A DNA stretch of 47,861 nucleotides from Streptomyces sp. SolWspMP-5a-2 (lineage in GTDB: Bacteria; Actinomycetota; Actinomycetes; Streptomycetales; Streptomycetaceae). The position numbers and the translations under genes are program-made. How positions within the stretch are numbered: the first letter of the stretch is position 1; each line of letters starts with the position of its first letter. The stretch lies in the NCBI RefSeq assembly GCF_900091845.1, contig NZ_FMCI01000032.1:1-47861 (forward strand). The letters are read 5' to 3'. The notes below the pieces were generated by a model, which did no database searches, was not told the origin of the DNA, and saw only the letters and a program-made list of their open reading frames with translations. Positions 19,713 through 27,468 of this stretch are shown here, one piece after another.

Positions 19713-20374
19713 ACCGCCACCTCGCGGAAATCGAGGGCGGGGATCGGTGCCCCGGGCGGATGTAGACGGGCAGGCGGCGTCGCGGATCGGTGCATGGCAG
19801 GGGTTCCTTGCTGAGGGAGAGGAGACCGGGTCTCGGCAGTACCACCTCACGCAGCCGCGCTCGGTTGGCCGCCCATCAGCGGCACGCACTGCCTGCGGCG
19901 GCTACGCCGCAGCAGCCGCCCCGCGCTCCTCTGTAGGCCAGCGGCGTCTGCACCCGCCACGACCCCACCGCCAAGCGCAGTCGAGAAGCGAGCACCTCAA
20001 TGGTCGCCAGGATCGCCGGTTTGGCTAACCGGTGATCGTCGGCTATGTTGCCCGCCTCGTTGGCTGTTTCGGTCCCAGCATCGCGTGGCCCCTCCTGAGG
20101 ACTGAGGCGCCTAGAACTCCGATCTGAGGCGCCCTCGCTCCGTATGACAAAGTGTCCGCAGCCGGAATGTGTGCGCTGCGGACGTTGTACGTTGACATAG
20201 TTCCGGAACACTTATCCAGTCGTCACGGACGCTTTCGTGTCTGCCGTGAGCGATTATGCAGAGACCGGTAGTTCGGTGGCAGTCCTTCGCGGCCCCCGGC
20301 GCGCGCCACCTGCACGGGTCATTCGGCATGAACTCGTAGCGAGATTCAAGGCGCACCGCTAGCCGGGAGGACGC
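19713..20374. other. Left-end intergenic region of the element
   Basis: I see no convincing gene in this 660-bp stretch; the ORFs on both strands lack family-like composition. It contains a stem-loop at 19893-19912 (CTGCGGCG, loop GCTA, CGCCGCAG). It also contains a possible rightward promoter, TTGACA at 20192-20197, next to a perfect palindrome GTTCCGGAAC (20200-20209) that could be an operator. A decayed methyltransferase gene lies downstream. Confidence 0.5.
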
Positions 20375-20835
20375 CAATGCGCAAGAGCCAACGGATCTGC
20401 GCGAGTACTGTGCGCCCACAAGCCGCACCGCGGCGAGGGCGAGCAGCCAGCCCCCCGAGGGTCGACGTCTTCGCGTGGACGAAGTACGACGGACACGGCC
20501 CCGGCGCCGAGCAAATCGGGAAGTTGCGCACCGCACTGGAGCTTGGGCTCGGTGGAGGGCGAAGAGGCGGCGCTTCCTCGCCCTCACGGGCGTGGAGATC
20601 ACCGCGGTGGACTTCTCCGCCCGCTAGTTGGAGTGGGTTTGCTCATGGTGGCAGGTCGAGCCCGTGCTCTTCGTCCAGGCCCAGGGCGTCCGAATCCTCA
20701 GCCGCACTGAGCGGAACTGGACGCGGTCTTCTCCCTTGGGGGCGCGACCTGGTTTACCGAGCCGGAGTAACTGCTGCCGCACCTAACCAAGTGCCTAGTC
20801 CCGGAGTTGAAGAACAACCGCCGCGGGGCCGCCCA
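20375..20835 (+). pseudogene. Decayed SAM-dependent methyltransferase
   Basis: Fragments in different frames line up as one class I methyltransferase. They are EPTDLREYCA (from about 20384), VFAWTKYDGHGPGAEQIGKLRTALELG (from 20467), RFLALTGVEITAVDFSAR (from 20571), LEWVCSWWQVEPVLFVQAQ, and DAVFSLGGATWFTEPE with LLPHLTKCLVP (from 20720). Joining them needs at least two frameshifts (between 20553 and 20571, and near 20718) and passes stops TAG at 20625 and TAA at 20768. The order matches the family: glycine-rich motif I, the acidic VDFS strand, the WW segment, then the VFS-GA-WFT motif. It is therefore a dead gene, probably an old passenger or former element function. Confidence 0.72.
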
Positions 20836-20865
20836 GTCGAACCAACGCCGCGGCTTACGGGCGGG

Positions 20866-21417
20866 TCAGGCCGGGCGCTTCCACTCTTCGGCGAGGATCC
20901 CGTGAACGATAGAGTCCCGCCACTGCCCGGCGCGCTGAATGTGGCTCCGGATGACCCCCTCTTCGACCATCCCAGCGGCGGACATGGTGCGGGCGGAAGC
21001 ATCGTTGAGCGGTGAGCGGGCGCCCCAGACGCGGTGCAGACCTAGGTCGAGGAAGGCCACGCCCAGGAGCAGGTGGACGGTCTCCAGGCCGTACCCGACG
21101 CCCCAGGCGTCCGGACGAAGCGCGAAGCCCATCGTGGCCGCACGCTGCTGGTGGGGGTCGATCGCCAGGCGACCGACCCCCACAAGGTGCTGCGTGTCTC
21201 GCTCGACGACGACTAGGCCGTACTCCGTACGGGGTTCGGCCGTGGCGGTAGCGATCCAGCCAGCCACGATCTGGCCCACCTGGTCGCGGGTGCGCGGCTC
21301 GAACGACATGTGCGCCGTCGCATCTGCGTCGCCGTAGATTGCGTGCACACCGTTCGCGTCCCCGATATCGGCCTCGCGCAGGGCGAGGCGGGCGCTGGAG
21401 CGGGCGACGAGGTTCAT
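20866..21417 (-). CDS. GNAT-family N-acetyltransferase
   Basis: The 183-aa product starts at the ATG at 21417 (MNLVARSSARLALREADIGDANGV). It has the GNAT layout of RimJ/RimL type: LALREADIGDANGVHAIYGD, LVGVGRLAIDPHQQRAATMGFALRPDAWGVGYGLETVHLLLGVAFLDLGLHRVWG and ARSPLNDASARTMSAAGMVEEGVIRSHI. The acetyl-CoA loop (QxxGxG/A-like) is present as AWGVGYG. The substrate is unknown; RimL-like enzymes acetylate protein N-termini or small amines. It sits 25 bp downstream of the regulator gene on the same strand and may be co-transcribed with it. Confidence 0.85.
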   Translation of the reverse strand: MNLVARSSARLALREADIGDANGVHAIYGDADATAHMSFEPRTRDQVGQIVAGWIATATAEPRTEYGLVVVERDTQHLVGVGRLAIDPHQQRAATMGFALRPDAWGVGYGLETVHLLLGVAFLDLGLHRVWGARSPLNDASARTMSAAGMVEEGVIRSHIQRAGQWRDSIVHGILAEEWKRPA

Positions 21418-21442
21418 GCCGGCGACTTTACCGGCGTGACGG

Positions 21443-22792
21443 TTACCGCGGCAGAGCGGGGCGATTGGGCTTGTAGAGCCCAATCTCCTCGTGCAATTCC
21501 CGGCCGGTGGCCGCCTCCCGCAGAGGGCCGGTGGACAGGGCGCTGCGCACGCGATGGACGGAGGTGACGATGCCGGCGTTGCGGTAGCTGGGGGGAAGGT
21601 CCAGCACGGGGCGAACGGCGTCCGCCGCGCCTTCGAGGTCACCACCGTTGAGCCTGACCAGGGCCAGGTTGCACTGGGAGCCGGCGAGGTCGCCGAACGC
21701 CCAGTTCGGATCGCCCTTGTCGCTCAGCCCCTTCACCGCCTCCTCGGCGAGCCTGCTCACGTGGGCATCGCCTTGCCCCAGGAGGACAGCGGCCTCCACG
21801 TGGTAGTACCGCTGCTTCGGCAGGGAGTAGGTCAGCAGGCCGCCCAGCTCGTCCAGCGCATCCGGGGTGATCGTCTCGCGAAGACGTTCGGCTCGGGCAG
21901 TGGCCTCCTGGACCGCTTCTGCATCGCCGAGTACCGCCGCGGCACGAGCTTCGAGGCCAGGGAGCCACACGGACACACTGCCGCCCTGGTGCCCGGCGGC
22001 GGCACCCTGGCGAGCGAAGTGGAGGGCGTCCTCGGGCTGCCCCGCCCAGTAGGCGATCAGGCTCTTCAGCCCGTCGACCAAGGCGACCAGCGCCGGTTCC
22101 TCAGCCTCGCGAGCGCAGAAACTGGCGGTTCGGGCCTGCATCCGGGCGGTCGCCGGGTCACCCATGTCGTGACTGCCCTTAGCCATCATGAGGGAAAGGA
22201 TGGCGGCCATTCGCAGCAGCTCACGAGCCTGCGTGGGCCGGGTCCGCCCGCCCTCGATGAGCCGAAAGGCGTCGTCCTGTGCCTGGGCCAGATCTTCCCA
22301 GAGCTCGGCGAGGGGGACCCGCGGGTACTCCTGAGCGATGCGGGTCACCTCATCGCGAAGGAAGCCCAGTGTCTCCTCTCCCACCTGATTGTTCTCGGCT
22401 CCCAGAGTGAATTGCATCGCGCGTCGCGCAGCCATCGCGCCCACCTTTCTCATCTCGCGCAGGTCCGTGCCGAGGTAGGCAGGGACGTCAGTCTGTGGCG
22501 TGCCGGGCACCGCGCCGGGAGCAGTGTGCGCGGCCGGCCTCCAGAGCTGCTCGATGCTGTGACCGAACAGGTGAGTCAGGACCCGCTGGAAGTCCTTCTG
22601 CGGCTTCCGGGCGGTGTAGTACCAAGCCTCGAATGTGGCGGCTGCGGGCTCCAGCGTGGCCAGATGCGGCAGTCCATCGAGCGTGGCGACTTCTTTGGCG
22701 GACTTCCTGAAGTGACGCAGGAAGACGACATGGTCCTTCCAGGCGCGCCGGTCAACCTCGGCGCGGAACAAGGTGGGTTGCGTCTCCGGCAT
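21443..22792 (-). CDS. Streptomyces regulator-like protein with TPR-type helical repeats
   Basis: The ATG at 22792 has a near-ideal AAGGAGGGCAAC leader. The 449-aa protein starts with a helical region that resembles the N-terminus of regulator proteins common in Streptomyces (VVFLRHFRKSAKEVATLDGLPHLATLEPAAATFEAWYYTARKPQKDFQRVLTHLFG). The rest is helical TPR-like repeats (ARMQARTASFCAREAEEPALVALVDGLKSL and following). Proteins like this usually act as transcription regulators whose TPR half senses a peptide or small molecule. I cannot identify the ligand. It is divergent from the anti-sigma-like ATPase gene across 255 bp, a position that suits a regulator of the cargo operon. Confidence 0.65.
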   Translation of the reverse strand: MPETQPTLFRAEVDRRAWKDHVVFLRHFRKSAKEVATLDGLPHLATLEPAAATFEAWYYTARKPQKDFQRVLTHLFGHSIEQLWRPAAHTAPGAVPGTPQTDVPAYLGTDLREMRKVGAMAARRAMQFTLGAENNQVGEETLGFLRDEVTRIAQEYPRVPLAELWEDLAQAQDDAFRLIEGGRTRPTQARELLRMAAILSLMMAKGSHDMGDPATARMQARTASFCAREAEEPALVALVDGLKSLIAYWAGQPEDALHFARQGAAAGHQGGSVSVWLPGLEARAAAVLGDAEAVQEATARAERLRETITPDALDELGGLLTYSLPKQRYYHVEAAVLLGQGDAHVSRLAEEAVKGLSDKGDPNWAFGDLAGSQCNLALVRLNGGDLEGAADAVRPVLDLPPSYRNAGIVTSVHRVRSALSTGPLREAATGRELHEEIGLYKPNRPALPR

Positions 22793-23047
22793 GTTGCCCT
22801 CCTTGTGTGCCAGCACGTCAACTCGGCCGACGCTAGACCGACTTCTACCTCACGCTGCCCGAAGCGAGGGTCTTTCAGCAAGCCGCAAAAGGACCGATGA
22901 AACACCGAGGCTTCCTCGGCAACGGCCGGGTCAAGCCGATGGAACTTCGTGGGTGGTTCCGAGCCGCGTCCTTGGCCACGCTCATTCAAGTGATCGCGCA
23001 GAGTGCCGAAGTGATGACGGTCTCAGCGCATGACCTGGAGGCCAGCG

Positions 23048-23566
23048 ATGAACTCGACTACAAGCGCCACTGCTCCACTTGTCGGGCAAGGCTGCAAGCG
23101 CCGGAGCAGCCGGCCGTCGAAGTTGGGATTCGACGCTGCCTTCACCCCCGAGCGCTGCCGCGTCGCCGGCGCCCGCAGAATGACCGCGTCCCAGCTGCAC
23201 CTGTGGCACGTGTCCAAGTCGCTGACCGCTGACGTCGTCGTCATCGTCTCCGAACTGGTCACCAACGCCATCCAGCATGGCAGTGGCGACGTCAAGTTGC
23301 GGGTGCAGTGCAGTGCGGACCGCCTGCTGGTTGAGGTCAGCGACCACAACCCTGCCCCTGCCCGGATGCGGCCCGTACACGACGAAGACACCCGCGGACG
23401 CGGCCTGCGCATGGTCGACCAGCTCGCCATGGACTGGGGCGTGAGCGATGGCGGACTCACCACATGGGCGGCGCTCGAAATTCCCCTTAAGACGCAGGCT
23501 CCCTCCGCCACCGCGCGGTCGCGGCTCCAACATCCCACAGCACGCGTCAGCCCACCGCGGATCTGA
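23048..23566 (+). CDS. RsbW-type anti-sigma ATPase (HATPase_c)
   Basis: The ATG at 23048 has GGAGG 7 bases upstream. The 172-aa protein has a single GHKL/HATPase domain: N box IVSELVTNAIQHGSGDVKL, G1 box VEVSDHNPAP and G2 region DTRGRGLRMVDQLAMDWGV. Proteins of this group in Streptomyces resemble anti-sigma factor kinases of the RsbW/SpoIIAB class, which phosphorylate anti-sigma antagonists or bind sigma factors. It is the first gene of the rightward cargo transcript, 42 bp before cvnA. It may add a partner-switch input to the conservon. Which sigma factor it binds cannot be read here. Confidence 0.82.
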   Translation: MNSTTSATAPLVGQGCKRRSSRPSKLGFDAAFTPERCRVAGARRMTASQLHLWHVSKSLTADVVVIVSELVTNAIQHGSGDVKLRVQCSADRLLVEVSDHNPAPARMRPVHDEDTRGRGLRMVDQLAMDWGVSDGGLTTWAALEIPLKTQAPSATARSRLQHPTARVSPPRI

Positions 23567-23608
23567 CGCCGCAGCACGCTTAGCCATCCCACCCTGACGA
23601 GGATTCCC

Positions 23609-25108
23609 ATGTCTGACAGCGCCTTCCCGGCACGGCCGGCCGCTACAGGCCACCGCAGACGGCGGCCACCTCTCGATGCGAACACGCTGTACCTCGCCCG
23701 CCGTGCCGTGGCTCTGCCCTTGGTAGTCCTTGCCGCGCTGCTGCTCGCCGCTTTCGGTCTCCGGTCGGGGTCCGTCGTAGGCCCCGGATGGGCCCTGACC
23801 GGCCTCGTCTGCGGACTGTCGGGGGTCGTCGCGGTGGCGGCGCACGGAGCGCGCGCCGTCGCTGGCGCGGTGCAGTTGGCCGTGGAGGAGTTACAGGCTG
23901 CAGCGCTGAACGGGATCGCGGGGGCAGCGGCAGCCGTCGAGAAGTCGGTGCAGTGGTCTGCGGACGAGTTGTGCCGCGGGAAACGTCCGCCGTTGCCGGA
24001 TCCGCAGACCACGCAGTCGCCCATTGCGAACGCCGAGATCAACAACGTGCTGGGTGCCCTCCAGGCGCAGGCGATCGCTTCGCTGATCCGCGTGCACGAC
24101 GAGTCCCAGTCCGTTGTCCTGCTGGAGGTGCTGCGCCGCCTGGCCATGCGTGAGCACGCCCTGGTCAGCAAGGCGCTCCAGGCACTGAGCGAACTGGAGA
24201 TGCTGACCGACGACCCAGAGCTGCTGGCCAAGATCTTCGAGATCGATCACCTCGTGACGCGGATGCGCCGCCAGGTCGAGAGCACGGCGGTTCTGGGCGG
24301 GCAGTCCCTGCGCAGCGTGCGTCGGCCCGTTCCCGTTGCGACGGCCTTGCGCGGTGCTGTCTCCGAGGTCGTGCAGTATCCACGGGTGGCCGTCGCGGCG
24401 GGTTCCGTGGGCGCCGAGCTGGGGCTGCCAGGTCATGTGGGACCGGACCTGACGCACCTGCTGGCCGAGCTGATCGAGAACGCCTGCGAGTGCTCGGATC
24501 CGGCGACGCGGGTGATGGTGCGCGCGCAGCGGGTGCCACACGGGCTGGCCATTGAGGTCGAAGACCGCGCCATCCCCATGCACCCGCAGGCACGAGCCCA
24601 GATGAACCACCTGCTCAAGGCGCCCGCCGAGGTCGACGTGAGCGGCCAGGTCCGGGCCGGGCAGCTCGGCCTGCTGGTCGCCGCGAAGATCGCACAGTCA
24701 CACGGACTGTCGGTCCTCCTGCAAGAGAACGTGACGGGGGGCACCACCGCCCTGGTCGTCATACCGGCACGGCTCCTGGTTGCCATTCCGACGATCGAGG
24801 ATGCGGGCGCGCTGCCGCCCGAGGAAGCTAGTGGCTCCGGGCGGCAGTCGCAGCAGGTAGCCGCAGCTCCTGTCGCCCCGGGGCCGGTCACACATCTCGG
24901 CGCGGCATCGACCTCGGCGGGTCATTCGGCCGACGCACCTGCTCTTCCCGCGCGCAGGCGCCGGTCGGAACCTTTCCGACCGCCACACGAGCGGCAAGCG
25001 CTGGTGTCCGCGGCAACGCCCGGGCTCGCAGCCGCCTTCCGCGGCGGCCTCCAGGCCGGCGGCACTGTCGGTTCCCCTACCACCTCGGCAGAGCACCCCA
25101 CCTCCTGA
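23609..25108 (+). CDS. cvnA: Conservon CvnA-like sensor histidine kinase
   Basis: The 499-aa protein has two hydrophobic segments (about residues 32-50 and 58-80), a helical dimerisation region with the LE...IFEIDHLVTRMRR signature found in conservon kinases, and a GHKL domain. The GHKL N box is LLAELIENACECSDP and the G box is GQLGLLVAAKIAQSHGL. The C-terminal 120 residues are Pro/Ala-rich. It is therefore a membrane-bound kinase-like protein. In conservons CvnA works with CvnB, C and D as a membrane signalling complex likened to eukaryotic G-protein modules (family knowledge). The input domain is reduced to the membrane part. Confidence 0.9.
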   Translation: MSDSAFPARPAATGHRRRRPPLDANTLYLARRAVALPLVVLAALLLAAFGLRSGSVVGPGWALTGLVCGLSGVVAVAAHGARAVAGAVQLAVEELQAAALNGIAGAAAAVEKSVQWSADELCRGKRPPLPDPQTTQSPIANAEINNVLGALQAQAIASLIRVHDESQSVVLLEVLRRLAMREHALVSKALQALSELEMLTDDPELLAKIFEIDHLVTRMRRQVESTAVLGGQSLRSVRRPVPVATALRGAVSEVVQYPRVAVAAGSVGAELGLPGHVGPDLTHLLAELIENACECSDPATRVMVRAQRVPHGLAIEVEDRAIPMHPQARAQMNHLLKAPAEVDVSGQVRAGQLGLLVAAKIAQSHGLSVLLQENVTGGTTALVVIPARLLVAIPTIEDAGALPPEEASGSGRQSQQVAAAPVAPGPVTHLGAASTSAGHSADAPALPARRRRSEPFRPPHERQALVSAATPGLAAAFRGGLQAGGTVGSPTTSAEHPTS

Positions 25109-25171
25109 CCCGCCCCTTCGCGTTCCCCTGGGCCCACCCACTGGCCCTTCCCCCCTTCTGGAGCGATTCCT

Positions 25172-25687
25172 ATGAACACCCACCCCGCGATGAGCAACGT
25201 GCCCGACGGCACTCCCACATCCGCGACGACGGCAAGCGGACAGCGGGACGACATGGTCTGGCTGCTGCGGCAGTTCGCCTCCGAGACGCAGGGCGTCACG
25301 CACGCCGTCCTGATCTCGCGCGACGGACTGCGGCTGCTGGACAGCGACGTCGACAAGGACTGGGCGGACGAATTGGCTGCCGCCTTCAGCGGTGTTGCCT
25401 CCCTCGCGGCGAACATCACCGGCCCCACACACAAGAAGAGGCCGGCAGGACAGGTCATCATCGAGCGGGACGACTGCCTGTTCTTCGTCCAGAGCGCCGG
25501 GCGCAGCGCGGCCTTCGACAACCACCCCGGCAACGAACACGGCGAGGTGGACACCGTCCTCGCCGTCATCGCCATCCGCGACGCCGACGCGGGCACCGTC
25601 GGCTTCGAGATGGGCCGGCTCGTGGCGAAGTTCTCTCCCTACATGGTGATCCCCGTCCGCGTCGGCACAGGCGGAGCGGTCCGGTGA
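25172..25687 (+). CDS. cvnB: Conservon CvnB-like roadblock/LC7 protein
   Basis: The 171-aa product contains a roadblock/LC7 domain: LLRQFASETQGVTHAVLISRDGLRLLDSD followed by helices and the strands GQVIIERDDCLFFVQSAG and DTVLAVIAIRDADAGTVGFEMGRL. Roadblock proteins regulate small GTPases such as MglA, and in conservons CvnB is thought to act on CvnD. The ATG at 25172 follows the cvnA stop by 63 bp with GGAG upstream. The TGA overlaps the GTG of cvnC in GTGA, so the two are translationally coupled. Confidence 0.92.
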   Translation: MNTHPAMSNVPDGTPTSATTASGQRDDMVWLLRQFASETQGVTHAVLISRDGLRLLDSDVDKDWADELAAAFSGVASLAANITGPTHKKRPAGQVIIERDDCLFFVQSAGRSAAFDNHPGNEHGEVDTVLAVIAIRDADAGTVGFEMGRLVAKFSPYMVIPVRVGTGGAVR

Positions 25688-26112
25688 GCACGCTCGGCCG
25701 CGCGGCCGAGCAATCGGCGTTCGTGCGGACATACACGGTGGTGCGTGGGCGTACCAAGCCGCGGCACCTGCTCGGTCTGGAGACCGTGCTGGAGGCCGGG
25801 CAGGGAAGGCCCGGCCCAGCCCAGGCCGAGGAGTGCGAGGAGATCCTCGCCCTGTGCCGGGAGCGTCGACGGTCAGTGGTCGAGCTGGCGGGCCGCCTCG
25901 GTCGGCCCGTGACCGCCGTGAAGATCCTCGTCTCCGATCTCCTGGACGCGAATGCCCTGGCCGTCCCCCTGACCGACCCCTATGCCGGTACCGGCCAGGG
26001 ATCCGGTCCGTCTACTCAACTGCTGGAAGCCCTCTCAGCGGGCTTGAGGAGGAAGTGGCCTGATGCCGTCGCCAAGTGGCCTGATGCCGTCACCTACCCC
26101 GAGGCCGGATGA
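25684..26112 (+). CDS. cvnC: Conservon CvnC-like DUF742 protein
   Basis: The 142-aa product has the DUF742 pattern: FVRTYTVVRGRTKPRHLLGLETVLEAG, then ILALCRERRRSVVELAGRLGRPVTAVKILVSDLLDANAL. The latter is a winged-helix-like motif. CvnC is a required part of the conservon complex but its biochemical role is unclear. Its last 20 codons overlap the start of cvnD by 50 bp. The overlap holds a 21-bp duplication that adds a repeated KWPDAV to this protein. Confidence 0.92.
   Translation: MSTLGRAAEQSAFVRTYTVVRGRTKPRHLLGLETVLEAGQGRPGPAQAEECEEILALCRERRRSVVELAGRLGRPVTAVKILVSDLLDANALAVPLTDPYAGTGQGSGPSTQLLEALSAGLRRKWPDAVAKWPDAVTYPEAG
26053..26091 (+). repeat. 21-bp tandem duplication at the cvnC/cvnD overlap
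   Basis: AAGTGGCCTGATGCCGTC occurs at 26053-26070 and again at 26074-26091, so the period is 21 bp. It adds seven residues to the end of CvnC and duplicates the start region of CvnD, which gains two in-frame ATG codons (26063 and 26084). The reading frame is kept in both genes. Confidence 0.9.
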
Positions 26113-26746
26113 CCTGGCCACGGGTTCGCCGCACTCGCAGGCGGCCGGTGCGCCGACAGTGCTGAAAATCGTGATCGCCGGAGGCTTCGGTGCGGGCAAG
26201 ACCACCGCTGTGGGGGCCGTCAGCGAGATCACGCCGCTGAGCACGGAGGAGTACCTGACTGAAGCGAGCACGGACGTCGACAGCCTGGCGGGCATCGAGG
26301 CGAAGACCACCACCACGGTCGCCTTCGACTTCGGCCGCCTCAGCCTGCCCGACGCGCCGACGCCCCTGGAGCTGTTCCTGTTCGGTACGCCCGGCCAGGA
26401 CCGGTTCGTCGACCTCTGGTACGACCTCTCCCGTGGCGCTGTCGGCGCCATCGTCCTGGTCGACACCCGCCGCCTGGAGAGCAGCTTCACCCCCGTCGGG
26501 TTCTTCGAGGACATCCACCTGCCCTTCGTCGTCGCCGTCAATCAGTTCGACGGGGCGTACCGCTACCACCCCGAGCAGGTCCGCACCGCCCTCGAACTCC
26601 CCACCTCTGTTCCGGTGGTCACCTGCGACGCCCGTGACCCGAACCACGTCGCCGGCGTCCTGCTCACCCTCGTCGACCACGCCGTGAACAACGCCGCCAT
26701 CAGCCGCGATGGTCACGCCCCTTACACCACCCTCCAGGACGCCTGA
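26063..26746 (+). CDS. cvnD: Conservon CvnD-like small GTPase
   Basis: The 227-aa protein is a Ras/Rab-like ATP/GTP-binding protein of the CvnD (DUF2075-free) type. It has P-loop GGFGAGKTT (residues 40-48), the switch Thr in AKTTTTVAFDFG, the G3-like FGTPGQDRF, and the G4-like AVNQFDGA with Gln in place of Lys. The start may be the ATG at 26063 or, equally likely, the one at 26084 created by the local duplication. Its TGA overlaps the ATG of the GAF gene. CvnD is predicted to switch nucleotide states under control of CvnA and CvnB. Confidence 0.92.
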   Translation: MPSPSGLMPSPTPRPDDLATGSPHSQAAGAPTVLKIVIAGGFGAGKTTAVGAVSEITPLSTEEYLTEASTDVDSLAGIEAKTTTTVAFDFGRLSLPDAPTPLELFLFGTPGQDRFVDLWYDLSRGAVGAIVLVDTRRLESSFTPVGFFEDIHLPFVVAVNQFDGAYRYHPEQVRTALELPTSVPVVTCDARDPNHVAGVLLTLVDHAVNNAAISRDGHAPYTTLQDA

Positions 26747-27387
26747 TGCCACAGCACCCCAGCAACCCGTACCGCGCGCCGCAGGCCGCCCCATCCCAAC
26801 GATCCTTACCGCGGCGCGACTCGCGGAACACCAACCGCGGCCCGTTCGTCCCGGCCGCCCCCGCCCTCAACAGCCAGCCGCCCCAGCAGTCGCCGGAGCT
26901 GGCCCAACGCTACGAGTTGCTCAGCCGCTTGGGTGTGCCCCCCGTGGCCACCGAGGACTTCGACGACCTGGCCCGCAACGTGGCTGAGCGGGCCGGCTTC
27001 CTGTATGGATTCGTCAACCTGTTTCTGGACGAACAGACCTTCGTCGGGCTGCACCAGCCGCCCACAAACAGCGGGTTCGTGATCGTCGGCCGCACCATGA
27101 GCCGCGACCACGGCTGGTGCCCGGAGGTCATGGCCCGCAGGAAAGCTCTGCCGCTGCACGACGTGCACGCCAGCCCGCGCTTCAGCGGCAACGCGGTGGT
27201 CGACGCGGTCGGAATCCGTTCCTATTTCGGCGCCCCGCTGATCCACGCCAGCGGCACCGTGCTGGGAACGGTGTGCGTCATCGACCCCGAGAAGCGGTCC
27301 CTGCGCGAGGCCCGCCATCTGCGGGACATCGTCATCAACGCCAGTTCGCAGGTGATGGACCACATCGCCCACGCCCCCGTCCGTTAG
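26746..27387 (+). CDS. GAF-domain protein linked to the conservon
   Basis: The 213-aa protein starts at an ATG sharing its A with the CvnD stop (TGATG). After a disordered N-terminal 50 residues comes a GAF domain: ELLSRLGVPPVATEDFDDLARNVAERAGFLYGFVNLFLDEQTFVGLH, DHGWCPEVMARRKALPLHDVHASPRFSGNAVVDAVGIRSYFGAPLI and GTVLGTVCVID. A CPEV cysteine and several His/Asp residues could bind a ligand or metal. The tight coupling makes it a probable sensory or effector partner of the conservon. The usual extra conservon members are cytochromes P450, so a GAF gene here is less common. Confidence 0.85.
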   Translation: MPQHPSNPYRAPQAAPSQRSLPRRDSRNTNRGPFVPAAPALNSQPPQQSPELAQRYELLSRLGVPPVATEDFDDLARNVAERAGFLYGFVNLFLDEQTFVGLHQPPTNSGFVIVGRTMSRDHGWCPEVMARRKALPLHDVHASPRFSGNAVVDAVGIRSYFGAPLIHASGTVLGTVCVIDPEKRSLREARHLRDIVINASSQVMDHIAHAPVR

Positions 27388-27468
27388 ACCCTGCCTCACT
27401 CCCACCCGGAGCCGTAGGCGATCCCCGGCCGCTCCACCTTGCGAACATCACCCAGGGAGAGGGAGACC

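Noticed and set aside
20111..20602. 163-codon minus-strand ORF over the methyltransferase relic
   Set aside because: Its Arg-rich product has no family pattern, and the + strand fragments give real methyltransferase motifs.
22897..23232. 111-codon ORF before the anti-sigma-like ATPase
   Set aside because: It overlaps the ATPase gene in another frame, and only the ATPase frame has the N and G boxes and a good ribosome site.
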